Shown: positions 17,366 to 26,514 of the stretch, piece by piece
Layout of the letters: every line of letters starts with the position of its first letter
How positions within the stretch are numbered: the stretch's first letter is position 1
DNA from: [Clostridium] colinum
GTDB taxonomy: Bacteria > Bacillota > Clostridia > Lachnospirales > CAG-274
Direction of reading: 5' to 3'
NCBI RefSeq assembly: GCF_940677205.1
Contig: NZ_OW712331.1
Span: 1,971,558-2,035,557 of the forward strand
DNA: 64,000 bases
The notes under the pieces: model-generated
What the model was told of the DNA's origin: nothing
Databases searched by the model: none
The model's input: the letters and a program-made list of their open reading frames with translations, nothing else
Program-made: the position numbers and the translations under genes

Positions 17366-18646
17366 TTAAATAATAAAATCTTTAAGTCTATTTTCTATTT
17401 CTTCATCCGCATATATTTCAAAAAACATACCATTATCTCTGTTTTCATTTTGTACAATTTCACATCTACCGTGAATTATACTAACATATTGAGATTTTTC
17501 ATATGGTATTAACACACTTATAGATTTTTTAAAGCTTTTAATAACTTCTTCTATGGTATCCAAAAGAATGTCTATACCTTTATTCTCTTTAGCCGATATT
17601 TCTAATATATGCATAGCAAAATCATCTTTAGGTAAAGGTCTTATAACACTCTCTTTATCTATCTTATTATAAGCCGTAATTATTGGCTTGTTTAAACAGC
17701 CTAAATCTTTTAATGTTTTATAAACTATATTCATTTGTTGTTCTAAAGCCTTATTAGAGCTATCTACAACATGTACTAAAATATCTGCATATTTTGTTTC
17801 TTCTAATGTCGCTCTAAATGCTTTAATAAGGTTATGAGGAAGTTTTTGTATAAACCCTACTGTGTCTGTAAAAAGATATTCTCTGCCAGAATTAAGCTCT
17901 ATTTTCCTTGTTGTTGTATCAAGTGTTGCAAAAAGCTTGTCCATAGCTAATACATTAGATTTTGTAACAGTATTCATAAGGGTAGATTTACCAGCGTTTG
18001 TATATCCAACAAATGCAACTATTGGTTGGTTATTTTTAAGCCTTTTTTCCCTCATAACCTGTCTGTGTTTTTCTATACATTTAAGTTCTTTATTAAGCTC
18101 TGCTATTCTATCAGATATATTTCTTCTATCTATCTCTAGTTTTTTTTCACCTGGACCTCTAGTACCTATACCACCGCCTAATCGGCTCATATTTTTACCT
18201 TGTCCTACAAGATGAGTTAGTTTATATCTAAGTTGAGCTAATTCTACTTGCACTTTGCCTTCTGCCGAATTAGCTCTTTTAGCAAATATATCTAATATAA
18301 CTAAAGTTCTATTCATTATTTTAACATTTAGCATATTATACATATTTTTCATTTGGCTAGCTGTAAGTTCATCATCACATACAATACCAGTTGCTCCAAG
18401 CTCTTCTACGTATAATTTTAGCTCTTCTATTTTTCCTTTACCAAAATAATGAGCTTTGTGTATGCCTTCTCTTTTTTGTATCATTCGTCCTATAACAGTA
18501 GCACCTGCCGTTTGTACAAGCTCTTCTAGTTCATCTAAGCTATCATCTATGCTCATTAAGTCTTTTTCATTATCTATGCCTATTAATACTACTTTTTCTT
18601 CTATATCTTTTGTTTCATACGTTTTTGTTTGGTTTTTGTCCATCAT
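17366..18646 (-). CDS. hflX: Ribosome-associated GTPase HflX
   Basis: A 426-residue HflX. The N-terminal domain has the GKGKIEEL-type ribosome-contact segment, then a glycine-rich bridge (SRLGGGIGTRGPGEKKLE). The G domain follows: G1 GYTNAGKST, G2/G3 TLDTTTRKI and DTVGFIQKLP, G4 TAYNKID. HflX splits stalled or stress-inactivated 70S ribosomes. The length and motif order are typical. It starts at the first of two adjacent ATGs behind AAGGTGGA. It is separated from spoVG by a hairpin and about 160 bases. Confidence 0.96.
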   Translation of the reverse strand: MMDKNQTKTYETKDIEEKVVLIGIDNEKDLMSIDDSLDELEELVQTAGATVIGRMIQKREGIHKAHYFGKGKIEELKLYVEELGATGIVCDDELTASQMKNMYNMLNVKIMNRTLVILDIFAKRANSAEGKVQVELAQLRYKLTHLVGQGKNMSRLGGGIGTRGPGEKKLEIDRRNISDRIAELNKELKCIEKHRQVMREKRLKNNQPIVAFVGYTNAGKSTLMNTVTKSNVLAMDKLFATLDTTTRKIELNSGREYLFTDTVGFIQKLPHNLIKAFRATLEETKYADILVHVVDSSNKALEQQMNIVYKTLKDLGCLNKPIITAYNKIDKESVIRPLPKDDFAMHILEISAKENKGIDILLDTIEEVIKSFKKSISVLIPYEKSQYVSIIHGRCEIVQNENRDNGMFFEIYADEEIENRLKDFII

Positions 18647-18754
18647 AAGTCCACCTTCTAACTATACTAAAACTAATATTTATCATTATACCACATATAA
18701 TATTGTTTTACTACATATATTTAAATATACAAATAAATAGTTTTATAATTAACT

Positions 18755-18781
18755 AAGGCTGTAGACAAAGTCTACAGCCTT
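18755..18781. terminator. Hairpin downstream of spoVG
   Basis: A 12-bp perfect stem (AAGGCTGTAGAC, 18755-18766, with 18770-18781) around AAA. It is placed to end spoVG transcription, though the T run is on the plus-strand side. Nearly the same hairpin recurs at 48496-48522 and 54326-54350. Confidence 0.6.
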
Positions 18782-18807
18782 TTAATATGTACATAATATA
18801 TATTTAA

Positions 18808-19107
18808 TTATTGTGCAACTGCACTTTCTTGCATACTTTCTTCTTCTAAAAGAGCTTGTTCATATTTAGATAAGATTGCATTTTGTACCATATCTCTAGT
18901 GTTAGAATTTATAGGATGTGCTATATCTTTAAAATCTCCACTATTACTTCTTCTACTTGGCATAGCTATAAATAATCCATTTTCACCCTCTATTACTTTA
19001 ATATCATGTATAACAAATGCGTCATCGATAGTAATAGATACTATAGCTTTCATTTTTCCTTCTTGGTTAACTTTTCTAATTCTTACGTCTGTAATGTTCA
19101 TAGACAA
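18808..19107 (-). CDS. spoVG: SpoVG, RNA/DNA-binding regulator
   Basis: A 99-residue SpoVG. The family core is complete: [20 protein letters not shown], then [20 protein letters not shown], then [18 protein letters not shown]. SpoVG is a small dimeric nucleic-acid-binding protein that affects septation and cortex formation in sporulation and acts as a global regulator in Firmicutes. It starts at ATG 19107 behind ATAGGAGGAG. In many genomes it lies next to glmU; here glmU is about 42 kb away. A structured 5' leader precedes it (19118-19187). Confidence 0.97.
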   Translation of the reverse strand: MSMNITDVRIRKVNQEGKMKAIVSITIDDAFVIHDIKVIEGENGLFIAMPSRRSNSGDFKDIAHPINSNTRDMVQNAILSKYEQALLEEESMQESAVAQ

Positions 19108-19117
19108 ATCTCCTCCT

Positions 19118-19187
19118 ATAAAGTAGAATTAAAATGTATACTAAAGGCAAAAGGCCTAAAGTGCTTAGGAAAATGGTTCTACTTTAT
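19118..19187 (-). promoter_or_regulatory. Structured 5' leader of spoVG (candidate cis-regulatory RNA)
   Basis: In the spoVG mRNA sense an 11-bp perfect stem forms between ATAAAGTAGAA (19187-19177) and TTCTACTTTAT (19128-19118). Its 3' arm abuts the AGGAGG ribosome binding site. Inside the loop two small hairpins compete for the same bases: CCTAA...TTAGG (19069-type arms at 19165-19169 and 19055-type arms at 19155-19159) and AGGC...GCCT (19145-19148 with 19154-19157). The competing stems and closeness to the ribosome binding site suggest control of translation. No known riboswitch class was recognised. Confidence 0.45.
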
Positions 19188-19566
19188 CCTATTTCTAATA
19201 CTTTTATTTTGGTACTAACAAAAAATAAGTAAAACCTTTATTTTATATTTACATTATATAACTATTTTATATAAAAATCAATGTTTCTTTTTATTTTTTT
19301 TATATTTTTTTTATATTTATATGTTAAATATCATTTATTTTGTTAAAAATATACAAATTTTATTTATAAATGAAAATAATTTTTATATTATATACTTTCA
19401 ATATAATTTATATATAAATTTCTAATTTTGGTAATAATATTAAAAATTAAATGACATAGTTGATAAAATATACTAATCTATATATAATATACTTAAATAT
19501 AATATATTTTTTATATATAGTATATAATTATATAAAATGAATTCATATGTTAGGAGATAGTTTAAT
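19188..19566. other. Gene-free region between spoVG and murC
   Basis: 379 very AT-rich bases between divergent genes. No open frame, tRNA or convincing hairpin was seen. It must hold the spoVG and murC promoters; GGAGATAGTTTAAT lies before the murC start. Confidence 0.65.
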
Positions 19567-20946
19567 ATGAATATAAAAAATATTTTTCCCTACAAAAAAA
19601 TATATTTTATAGGGATAGGTGGCGTAAGTATGTCTGGTCTTTGTGAAATACTTTTATCTGAAGGTGGATACACCGTATTAGGCTCAGACAATAATCATTC
19701 TGAACTTACAGAAAATCTTGTTAAAAAAGGTGTTACTGTATATATAGGTCAAAATGAAAATAATATTACACCAGATATAGATTTAGTTGTATATACTGCA
19801 GCTATAAAAGAAGATAATCCAGAGTTTATAAAAGCTAAAAGCCTTGGGCTAAAAATGTTAGAGCGTTCTACATTTTTAGGAGAGCTAATGAAGGCATATA
19901 AATATCCTATTTGTATAGCAGGTACTCACGGAAAAACAACTACATCTTCTATGACATCTGAAGTTTTTTTACAAGCTAAAAAAGACCCTACAATATCTAT
20001 AGGAGGTATATTATCTTCTATAAATAGTAATTTTAAAGTTGGTAAAAAAGATTATCTTGTTTTAGAAACTTGTGAATATTGTGATACATTTTTAAAATTT
20101 AACCCTCATTCTGCTATTATTTTAAATATAGATGAAGACCATTTAGATTATTTTAAAAATATAGAGCAAATATATGATAGTTTTAAAAAATTTGCAATGT
20201 TAATAAAAGAAGATGCTTGTCTTGTTATAAATTCTGATATAGAAGATTATGAAAAAATTACAGATAATTTAAAATGTAATGTTATAACATATGGACAAAA
20301 TAAAGATAGTATGTGGCAAGCTAAAGAAATTATCTTTGATGAATTTGGCTGTGGAAGCTACAAGGCTTACTATAAAGACACTTTTATGTATGATATAAAA
20401 CTAAATGTTGTAGGTCTTCATAATGTTTATAACTCCCTTTCTGTGTGTGCTTTAGCCCATTTTTATAATATAGACAAAGACAGTATAGAAAAAGGTCTTA
20501 ATAACTTTAAAGGTACAAATAGACGTTTTCAATATAAAGGCACATTTAAAGGTGTTAAAATAATAGATGATTATGCACATCATCCAACAGAAATTTTAGC
20601 TACAATAAATGCTGCTAAAGCCCAAAATATAAACAAACTTTGGTGCGTTTTTCAGCCACATACTTATACTAGAACAAAAGCTCTTTTAGACGATTTTGCT
20701 AAATCTCTTTTAAATGTAGATAATATTTTAATTACAGATATATATTCTGCTAGAGAAAAAGACACAGGAGAAATACACTCTAAAGATTTAGTTAATAAAA
20801 TTAAAGAACTAGGAAAAGATGCTATATATATAGAAAATTTTGAATGTGGAAAAAATTACATTGAAAAAAATTGTCAACATAATGATATGTTGATAACTAT
20901 GGGTGCTGGAAATGTTTATTTACTAGGAGAAATGTTACTATCTTAA
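19567..20946 (+). CDS. murC: UDP-N-acetylmuramate-L-alanine ligase
   Basis: A 459-residue Mur ligase that adds L-Ala to UDP-MurNAc in the cytoplasm, the first peptide step of peptidoglycan synthesis. The N-terminal Rossmann segment IGIGGVSMSGL, the P-loop AGTHGKTTTSSM, the central EYCDTF and NIDEDHLDYF blocks, and the C-terminal DDYAHHPTE block are all present, the last being characteristic of MurC. The start is ATG 19567 with GGAGAT upstream. It is a lone gene, followed by a terminator. Confidence 0.96.
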   Translation: MNIKNIFPYKKIYFIGIGGVSMSGLCEILLSEGGYTVLGSDNNHSELTENLVKKGVTVYIGQNENNITPDIDLVVYTAAIKEDNPEFIKAKSLGLKMLERSTFLGELMKAYKYPICIAGTHGKTTTSSMTSEVFLQAKKDPTISIGGILSSINSNFKVGKKDYLVLETCEYCDTFLKFNPHSAIILNIDEDHLDYFKNIEQIYDSFKKFAMLIKEDACLVINSDIEDYEKITDNLKCNVITYGQNKDSMWQAKEIIFDEFGCGSYKAYYKDTFMYDIKLNVVGLHNVYNSLSVCALAHFYNIDKDSIEKGLNNFKGTNRRFQYKGTFKGVKIIDDYAHHPTEILATINAAKAQNINKLWCVFQPHTYTRTKALLDDFAKSLLNVDNILITDIYSAREKDTGEIHSKDLVNKIKELGKDAIYIENFECGKNYIEKNCQHNDMLITMGAGNVYLLGEMLLS

Positions 20947-21034
20947 GCAGTTTTCAACATTATCAACATTTTTTTCAACATTTATAATGTATATAACTAT
21001 AACTTTACGAACATTAGTTTGTTTTTTTCAAAAT

Positions 21035-21086
21035 AAAAAAACAAGTGAAATCCCTTTAATTTTTAAGGTTTTTTACTTGTTTTTTT
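21035..21086. terminator. Terminator between murC and the TSCPD gene
   Basis: A 12-bp outer stem (AAAAAAACAAGT, 21035-21046, with 21075-21086) with inner pairing CCTTTAA/TTTAAGG and T runs on both strands. The bases just before it (20952-20980) hold several TTATCAACA- and TTTTCAACA-like nonamers. Confidence 0.7.
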
Positions 21087-21150
21087 CTATTTTTTATATT
21101 TTTATTGAACTATTTTTACCCTTGTTCAAAGTTTTCAACATATATGTGTA

Positions 21151-21399
21151 TTATTTGTTGAAAACTACCTCTTTTAAAGCTTTTGCTAATTGGTCTGGAC
21201 AAGATGTATCTTTGTTTCCACAAGTTAAGCCATCTAATTTTTTAATAACATCTTCTACCTTTAAGCCTTCTACAAGGCTTGCTATACCTTTAAGGTTACC
21301 GCTACAACCACCGTTAAATTTTACGCTTCTTACAATGTCTCCTTCTACTTCAAATTCAATATTTTTTGCACATACACCTTTTGTGTTAAAGTTATTCAC
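21151..21399 (-). CDS. TSCPD-domain protein
   Basis: An 82-residue protein of the small TSCPD family (related to the Cys-rich zinc-binding C-terminal region of vitamin B12-dependent ribonucleotide reductases). The family motif DTSCPDQLAKAL is near the C-terminus, with other conserved Cys at CAKN, GCSG and CGNK. Four Cys could form a zinc site. The starting codon is GTG with AAGGAGTGAT upstream. The function of the stand-alone form is unknown; a role in metal or nucleotide handling is inferred. Confidence 0.9.
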   Translation of the reverse strand: MNNFNTKGVCAKNIEFEVEGDIVRSVKFNGGCSGNLKGIASLVEGLKVEDVIKKLDGLTCGNKDTSCPDQLAKALKEVVFNK

Positions 21400-21579
21400 A
21401 ATATCACTCCTTAAAATTAATTATCCACATGAGTATATCAGTTTAATTTTCAAAATGCAATAATTTTAATTTATATTATAGATAAAGTCCACAATCTTTA
21501 AAAAAAATAACAATATTATTTTTTAATTAATAATGTTAAAAAATTAGTCCCAAAATATTTTGCCTTTATGCTAAATTAC

Positions 21580-22326
21580 TCATTGTTTTTTTGATTGTAT
21601 TTTATATGAAATTTTTAACATTATTTTTCTAGGTATTATATTTATAAAAAAAGGTAAAATTCTTGCATAGCTAGGTATTATAATAGATTTTTTCTTAAAC
21701 ATACTATCAATAGCATATTTAGATACTTTGTAGCTATCTAAGCCTATTACTTTTGCTTTTGCACCTGCTTTTTTATGGAAATTTGTATTTATAGTAGCAG
21801 GGCAAAACACACCTATATATACATTTGATTTATTCTTTTTTAATTCTCCTTGTATTGCAATGCTTAAATTTAATACATAGGCTTTGCTACCATAATAAGA
21901 TGATAACAAAGGGCTAGCAAAAAAGCTACCTATTGACCCTACATTTAATATATATCCTCTATCTTTTTTTACCATATCTTTTAAAAATAGTTTTGTTAAA
22001 ATATGCAAACATTTTATATTTAAATCTATCATATTAAGTTCATCATCTAAACTTGTATTTAAAAATTCTCCAAATATTCCATACCCTGCATTATTTATTA
22101 ATATATCTATATCTTCATCTTTTAAAATATCATAAAGATTATAGCAATTTTCTATTATAGATAAATCCATACCTATTATAGTACAACTTTTTATATTTTT
22201 AAAAGCTTGTTCCATTTTTTCTTTGTTTCTAGCTACAACTATTATATGATAACCAATATTTGATAGTATGATAGCCATATCTTTGCCTATACCCTCACTA
22301 GCTCCTGTTATTAAAGCTTTTTTCAT
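21580..22326 (-). CDS. Short-chain dehydrogenase/reductase
   Basis: A 248-residue SDR oxidoreductase. It has the NAD(P)-binding GASEGIGKDM, the structural NNAGYG, Ser in NVGSIGSF, and the catalytic Tyr/Lys pair in SSYYGSKAYVL. The C-terminus is basic and aromatic, as in the DltE-like subgroup of SDRs that act on lipids or fatty acyl substrates. The substrate is not predictable. Its start overlaps the end of the cca gene by 4 bases, so they are co-translated. Confidence 0.9.
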   Translation of the reverse strand: MKKALITGASEGIGKDMAIILSNIGYHIIVVARNKEKMEQAFKNIKSCTIIGMDLSIIENCYNLYDILKDEDIDILINNAGYGIFGEFLNTSLDDELNMIDLNIKCLHILTKLFLKDMVKKDRGYILNVGSIGSFFASPLLSSYYGSKAYVLNLSIAIQGELKKNKSNVYIGVFCPATINTNFHKKAGAKAKVIGLDSYKVSKYAIDSMFKKKSIIIPSYARILPFFINIIPRKIMLKISYKIQSKKQ

Positions 22327-23531
22327 ATGTTATCACCTATATATTTTAACAAAAAGTCTTTATCATTTTTATTAGGCTCTTCCAAAACTATATTTAAAGC
22401 CTTTTTTAAACTATCTCCTATCTTTTTTCCATCTGTTATGCCTATTTGTTTTAAATCATTTCCTGTTATAGCAAGAGTTTTTAAAGAAAAACAGTGATTT
22501 TTCCTTATAGTTTCATCTATCTCATCATATATGTTATCATATTTTTTACATTGTATTAAATCATTTTCTATAAGGCTTGTACAAAATTTTATTTCTAATA
22601 TGTTTTTAAATAAATCTGGCTCTATAACAGACATTATTTTTCTTGTTTCTATCCTATCATCTACAAAATTATAGTTAAAATAGCGTAATATAGTTTTTAT
22701 TTCTTTTATAGTTTTATTATCCATTTTTAACCTTTTTAAAATATTTTCTCCAGTATTTTCATCTAAATGACTTAATAAAAATGCAAGCCTTAAATTTTTA
22801 GATAATTTTTTTAATATAAATATATTTTTTTTATAGTTATCAAAAATTGGTTCTATCTCTGGTATAAAGTATTTATATAAGTTAGTTTGTTTAAGAAGTT
22901 CCAGTTTTTCTATATAATCTGACTTTATAAGCTTTAAAAACTCATCTCTTGTTCTTTCTATACTAATATTTTCTATTAAATTATTGTTTTTTTTAATAGC
23001 TAAAAAAGTTTTTTCTTCTATATCAAACCCAAGTTGTGCAGAAAACCTAACACCTCTCATCATTCTAAGCGCATCTTCTTTAAATCTCTTATCGGCATCT
23101 CCTACACCTTTTATAATTTTATTTTTTATATCTTCTCTACCACCAAAAGGGTCTACAAAGCCTTTTTTTACATTATAAGCTATAGCATTCATTGTAAAAT
23201 CACGTCGGCTTAAATCTTCATCTATTTTTTTTGTAAACACAACATTTTCTGGGCGTCTATTATCTTTATATTCTCCATCTATCCTATATGTTGTTACCTC
23301 AAAATTTTGCCTATCCAAAACTATCGTAACTGTCCCGTGTTCTATACCCGTATCTATCGTATGTTCAAATATATTTTTTATATCTAGTGGCATTGCATCT
23401 GTTGTTATGTCAAAATCTTTTGGTGAAAATCCTAAAACATAATCTCTAACACATCCTCCTACTATAAAACTTTCAAATCCATTTTTTTCAAGCTGTTCCA
23501 TTATATATATAACTTGTTTAGGAATTTGCAC
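22323..23531 (-). CDS. cca: CCA-adding tRNA nucleotidyltransferase
   Basis: A 402-residue class II CCA-adding or poly(A) polymerase-family enzyme. The nucleotidyltransferase core is complete: FIVGGCVRDYVLG and the metal-binding DFDIT, then RRDFTMNAIAYN and RFKEDALRMMRGVRFSAQLG. The HD-like C-terminal body follows. It adds or repairs the 3' CCA end of tRNAs. The start is GTG behind AGGAGGGATTT. The length and motifs favour a full CCA-adding enzyme over a partial one. Confidence 0.93.
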   Translation of the reverse strand: MQIPKQVIYIMEQLEKNGFESFIVGGCVRDYVLGFSPKDFDITTDAMPLDIKNIFEHTIDTGIEHGTVTIVLDRQNFEVTTYRIDGEYKDNRRPENVVFTKKIDEDLSRRDFTMNAIAYNVKKGFVDPFGGREDIKNKIIKGVGDADKRFKEDALRMMRGVRFSAQLGFDIEEKTFLAIKKNNNLIENISIERTRDEFLKLIKSDYIEKLELLKQTNLYKYFIPEIEPIFDNYKKNIFILKKLSKNLRLAFLLSHLDENTGENILKRLKMDNKTIKEIKTILRYFNYNFVDDRIETRKIMSVIEPDLFKNILEIKFCTSLIENDLIQCKKYDNIYDEIDETIRKNHCFSLKTLAITGNDLKQIGITDGKKIGDSLKKALNIVLEEPNKNDKDFLLKYIGDNI

Positions 23532-23691
23532 AAAATCCCTCCTTTTTAATTATTTTAATAATATGATACCATATATTAATATTTAGTCTAGTATTTTTTA
23601 TTGTTATATCATTAATAAGTAATAAATATTAGACAAATTTATTAAAAAGTGTTAAAATAATATAAAAAATTAAATAGATTGGATGACAATA

Positions 23692-24441
23692 ATGAATACA
23701 CTTACAAGAACAGAAATATTAATTGGAAAAAATAGTATAGAAAAATTAAAAAATAGTAAAGTTATAATATTTGGATTAGGTGGCGTTGGCTCTTTTTGTG
23801 TAGAGGCAATAGCTCGTTGTGGCGTTAACAACATACATATAGTAGATGATGACACTATATCTATAACAAACATCAACAGACAGCTTATAGCTACACATAG
23901 TACAATAGGTAAAGATAAAATTGAAGTTGTAAAACAACGTATATTAGATATTAACCCCGAAGCAAACGTTACATCTTCTAAAATTTTTTATATAAAAGAT
24001 ACTATGGGACAAATAGATTTATCTAAATATGATTACGTAGTAGATGCAATAGATACTATATCATCAAAAATATTATTAGCCCAAGAAGCTACAAGGCTTA
24101 ATGTACCTATTATTTCATCTATGGGCACTGGAAACAAGCTAGACCCTACAAAATTTCTTGTTTCAGACATATATAGTACTTCTGTTTGCCCTTTAGCAAA
24201 AGTTATGAGATATGAGCTAAAAAGACGTGGTATAAAAAAATTAAAGGTTGTATATTCTACAGAAAAACCTATTAAACCTGCTCCTATCAATACAGAAAAT
24301 GCTAAAAGCACAAGTGAATTTAGAGATACAAACAAAAGAAGAGAAACTCCTGGTAGCATATCTTTTGTACCTTCTGTTGCTGGTCTTATTATCGCTAGCC
24401 AAGTAATAAATGATATTTTAAAAGATACAAACAAACATTAA
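23692..24441 (+). CDS. tcdA: tRNA threonylcarbamoyladenosine dehydratase
   Basis: A 249-residue E1-like ThiF-family enzyme that cyclises t6A to ct6A at position 37 of ANN-decoding tRNAs. It has the nucleotide-binding GLGGVGSFCVEAIARCGV, the DDDTISITNINRQ block, and SMGTGNKLDPTKF, all typical of TcdA/CsdL. I chose ATG 23692 because the family begins a few residues before RTE and GGATG lies 7 bases upstream; ATG 23683 would add three residues and has no ribosome binding site. It is transcribed toward wecB with a 26-base gap. Confidence 0.9.
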   Translation: MNTLTRTEILIGKNSIEKLKNSKVIIFGLGGVGSFCVEAIARCGVNNIHIVDDDTISITNINRQLIATHSTIGKDKIEVVKQRILDINPEANVTSSKIFYIKDTMGQIDLSKYDYVVDAIDTISSKILLAQEATRLNVPIISSMGTGNKLDPTKFLVSDIYSTSVCPLAKVMRYELKRRGIKKLKVVYSTEKPIKPAPINTENAKSTSEFRDTNKRRETPGSISFVPSVAGLIIASQVINDILKDTNKH

Positions 24442-24467
24442 AAATATAAAATAAAAAGAGGTAAAAT

Positions 24468-25616
24468 ATGCAAAAAATTAAAGTTTTAAGTATTTTTGGT
24501 ACACGTCCAGAAGCTATAAAAATGGCTCCTATTATAAAAGAAATGGAAAAATATGAGCAAATACAACAGGAAGTTTGTGTTACTGCCCAACACAGAGAAA
24601 TGTTAGACCAAGTTTTAAATATTTTTAATATAAAACCAGACTATGACCTTAACATAATGACTCAAAACCAAACCCTTACTGGTATTACAATAAATGCTCT
24701 TAAAGGGTTAGAAGACATACTAGATAAATCTAAACCAGATATTATTTTAGTCCACGGTGATACTACAACTACTTTTGTTGGCTCATTGTCTGCTTTTTAT
24801 AAAAAAATAAAAATAGGCCACGTAGAAGCCGGACTTAGAACTTATAATAAATATGAACCTTTTCCTGAAGAGATGAACAGAAAGCTAACAGGGTCTATGG
24901 CCGATTTACACTTTGCCCCAACAAGTCTTTCTAAAGAAAACTTATTAAAAGAAAATATAAACGAAGATAATATATTTATAACTGGTAATACTTCCGTAGA
25001 TTGTGTTAAAACTACTGTTGTTAAAGATTATAAATTTTCTTGTGATGCTCTTAACCATATAGATTATAATAACAAAAAAATTATAACAATGACTGCTCAT
25101 AGACGAGAAAATTTAGGAAAACCTTTAGAAAATATTTGTAATGCTATATTAAAACTTGTAGAAAATAATAACGATATAGAAGTTGTATATGCTGTACACT
25201 TTAATCCTCTTGTTAGAGAAGTAGCTAATCGTATATTAGGAAATAAAGCTCGTATACATCTTATAGACCCAATAGATATGACAGATATGCATAATCTTAT
25301 AGCTAAATCTTATATGGTTATGACAGATTCTGGTGGGTTACAAGAAGAAGTACCTTCTCTTAAAAAACCTGTTTTAGTTTTAAGAAATGTTACCGAACGC
25401 CCTGAAGGGGTAGCTTCTGGTGTTTTAAAGCTAGCAGGAACAGAAGAAGATAAAATTATATCTTTAGCTACAGAGCTTTTAAACAATGAAAATGTTTATA
25501 AAGCTATGGTAAATGCTAAAAATCCTTTTGGAGATGGCTTTGCTTCAAAACGAATTGTAGATGCTATTTTATATTATTTTGGCAAATTAGACAAAAAACC
25601 TGAAAATTTTATATAA
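24468..25616 (+). CDS. wecB: UDP-N-acetylglucosamine 2-epimerase
   Basis: A 382-residue non-hydrolysing UDP-GlcNAc 2-epimerase (WecB/MnaA). It interconverts UDP-GlcNAc and UDP-ManNAc for teichoic acid linkage units or capsule. Conserved blocks: SIFGTRPEAIKMAP, VTAQHREMLDQVL, VHGDTTT, HVEAGLRTY, PFPEEMNR, TAHRREN and TDSGGLQEE. The catalytic acids and His of the family are all in place. It starts at ATG behind AGAGGTAAAAT. Its position just before atpZ-atpI is also seen in Bacillus, where mnaA precedes the atp operon. Confidence 0.95.
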   Translation: MQKIKVLSIFGTRPEAIKMAPIIKEMEKYEQIQQEVCVTAQHREMLDQVLNIFNIKPDYDLNIMTQNQTLTGITINALKGLEDILDKSKPDIILVHGDTTTTFVGSLSAFYKKIKIGHVEAGLRTYNKYEPFPEEMNRKLTGSMADLHFAPTSLSKENLLKENINEDNIFITGNTSVDCVKTTVVKDYKFSCDALNHIDYNNKKIITMTAHRRENLGKPLENICNAILKLVENNNDIEVVYAVHFNPLVREVANRILGNKARIHLIDPIDMTDMHNLIAKSYMVMTDSGGLQEEVPSLKKPVLVLRNVTERPEGVASGVLKLAGTEEDKIISLATELLNNENVYKAMVNAKNPFGDGFASKRIVDAILYYFGKLDKKPENFI

Positions 25617-25682
25617 AAATATAGATTTTTTAGTCAAATTAATATATAATATATATTATATTAAATATAAGGAGGCCGTGCT

Positions 25683-25949
25683 ATGAATAGCTTTGCAAAA
25701 GCTTTATCTAAGCTTACTCAAGTTGGTATAACTATGATTGTAACTATTGGTATGTGTTTTTTTATAGGAAAATGGCTTGATAAAAAACTAGGTACAGATA
25801 TTATTTTCTTAGCTATATTCACACTTTTAGGAATTGGTGCTGCCTTTAGAAATCTTTACGTTATGGTTATGTTAGACTATAAAAAAGAAGAAAAAAAAGA
25901 ACAGTCTAAACGTGATTTAGAATATGAAAATATTAAAAATAAAAATTAA
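25683..25949 (+). CDS. atpZ: AtpZ-like small membrane protein of the ATP synthase operon
   Basis: An 88-residue protein with two membrane helices (about 15-32 and 43-62) and a charged Lys/Glu tail, matching the AtpZ/AtpI 'putative F0F1-ATPase subunit' family. The WLDKKLG turn between the helices is a family mark. Together with AtpI it is thought to help c-ring assembly or Mg2+ supply. A strong AAGGAGG precedes ATG 25683. It is followed 18 bases later by atpI. Confidence 0.85.
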   Translation: MNSFAKALSKLTQVGITMIVTIGMCFFIGKWLDKKLGTDIIFLAIFTLLGIGAAFRNLYVMVMLDYKKEEKKEQSKRDLEYENIKNKN

Positions 25950-25967
25950 TATTTTAGGAGAAAAACA

Positions 25968-26342
25968 ATGAAAATATCTAACACATCAAAGCAAATAATA
26001 ATAACTACTATTGCTTTATTTTGTATAACATTTGGTATTAGTACATTTATTGTTAGTGATATAAAATCATTTTTAATAGGTCTTATTTTTGGTACAATAT
26101 TTTCCATATTAAAGCTTATCCTTTTAGAGAAAACTTTAAATAAGGCTATGGAAATGACAGAACAAAAAGCCATAAATTATACAAGAATACACTATACATT
26201 AAGATATTTTTTAACATTTGTTGTGCTTTTAATAGCTGTTTATAAAGATTTTAATATAGTTGGTGTTATTATTGGTATTCTTCTTACAGTTCCTTCTGTA
26301 TATATAGTTAACTTTAAAAGTAAAAATAAACCAAATATTTAA
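25968..26342 (+). CDS. atpI: ATP synthase subunit I
   Basis: A 124-residue membrane protein with four predicted helices, in the usual place of AtpI before atpB. Sequence conservation in this family is weak; the assignment rests on size, helix pattern (two pairs separated by the charged LEKTLNKAMEMTEQKA loop) and position. AtpI is a chaperone for assembly of the c ring. A new promoter lies 3 bases after its stop, so atpB onward can be expressed at a higher level. Confidence 0.82.
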   Translation: MKISNTSKQIIITTIALFCITFGISTFIVSDIKSFLIGLIFGTIFSILKLILLEKTLNKAMEMTEQKAINYTRIHYTLRYFLTFVVLLIAVYKDFNIVGVIIGILLTVPSVYIVNFKSKNKPNI

Positions 26343-26344
26343 TG

Positions 26345-26374
26345 TTGACTGGTTTATACAAAAAAGTGTATAAT
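26345..26374 (+). promoter_or_regulatory. Promoter of the ATP synthase operon (atpB-atpC)
   Basis: TTGACT at 26345-26350 and TATAAT at 26369-26374 with an 18-base spacer. It lies right after atpI and about 140 bases upstream of atpB, leaving a long leader. Confidence 0.75.
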
Positions 26375-26408
26375 ATATACTTGTAAGAACATTTTAATAC
26401 GTTTATTT

Positions 26409-26466
26409 AATAAAGTATATTTTTATACTTTATTTTAAATAAATTAGCTATCTTTTTGGTAGCTAA
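26409..26466 (+). promoter_or_regulatory. Two hairpins in the leader upstream of atpB
   Basis: Hairpin 1 pairs AATAAAGTATA (26409-26419) with TATACTTTATT (26424-26434). Hairpin 2 pairs TTAGCTATC (26444-26452) with 26458-26466. Neither has a full T run, so they may act on RNA stability or attenuation rather than as full terminators. Confidence 0.4.
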
Positions 26467-26514
26467 AATTACTGTTAATAACAGTCTAAAAAATATGAGA
26501 AGGGAGGTAAATAT

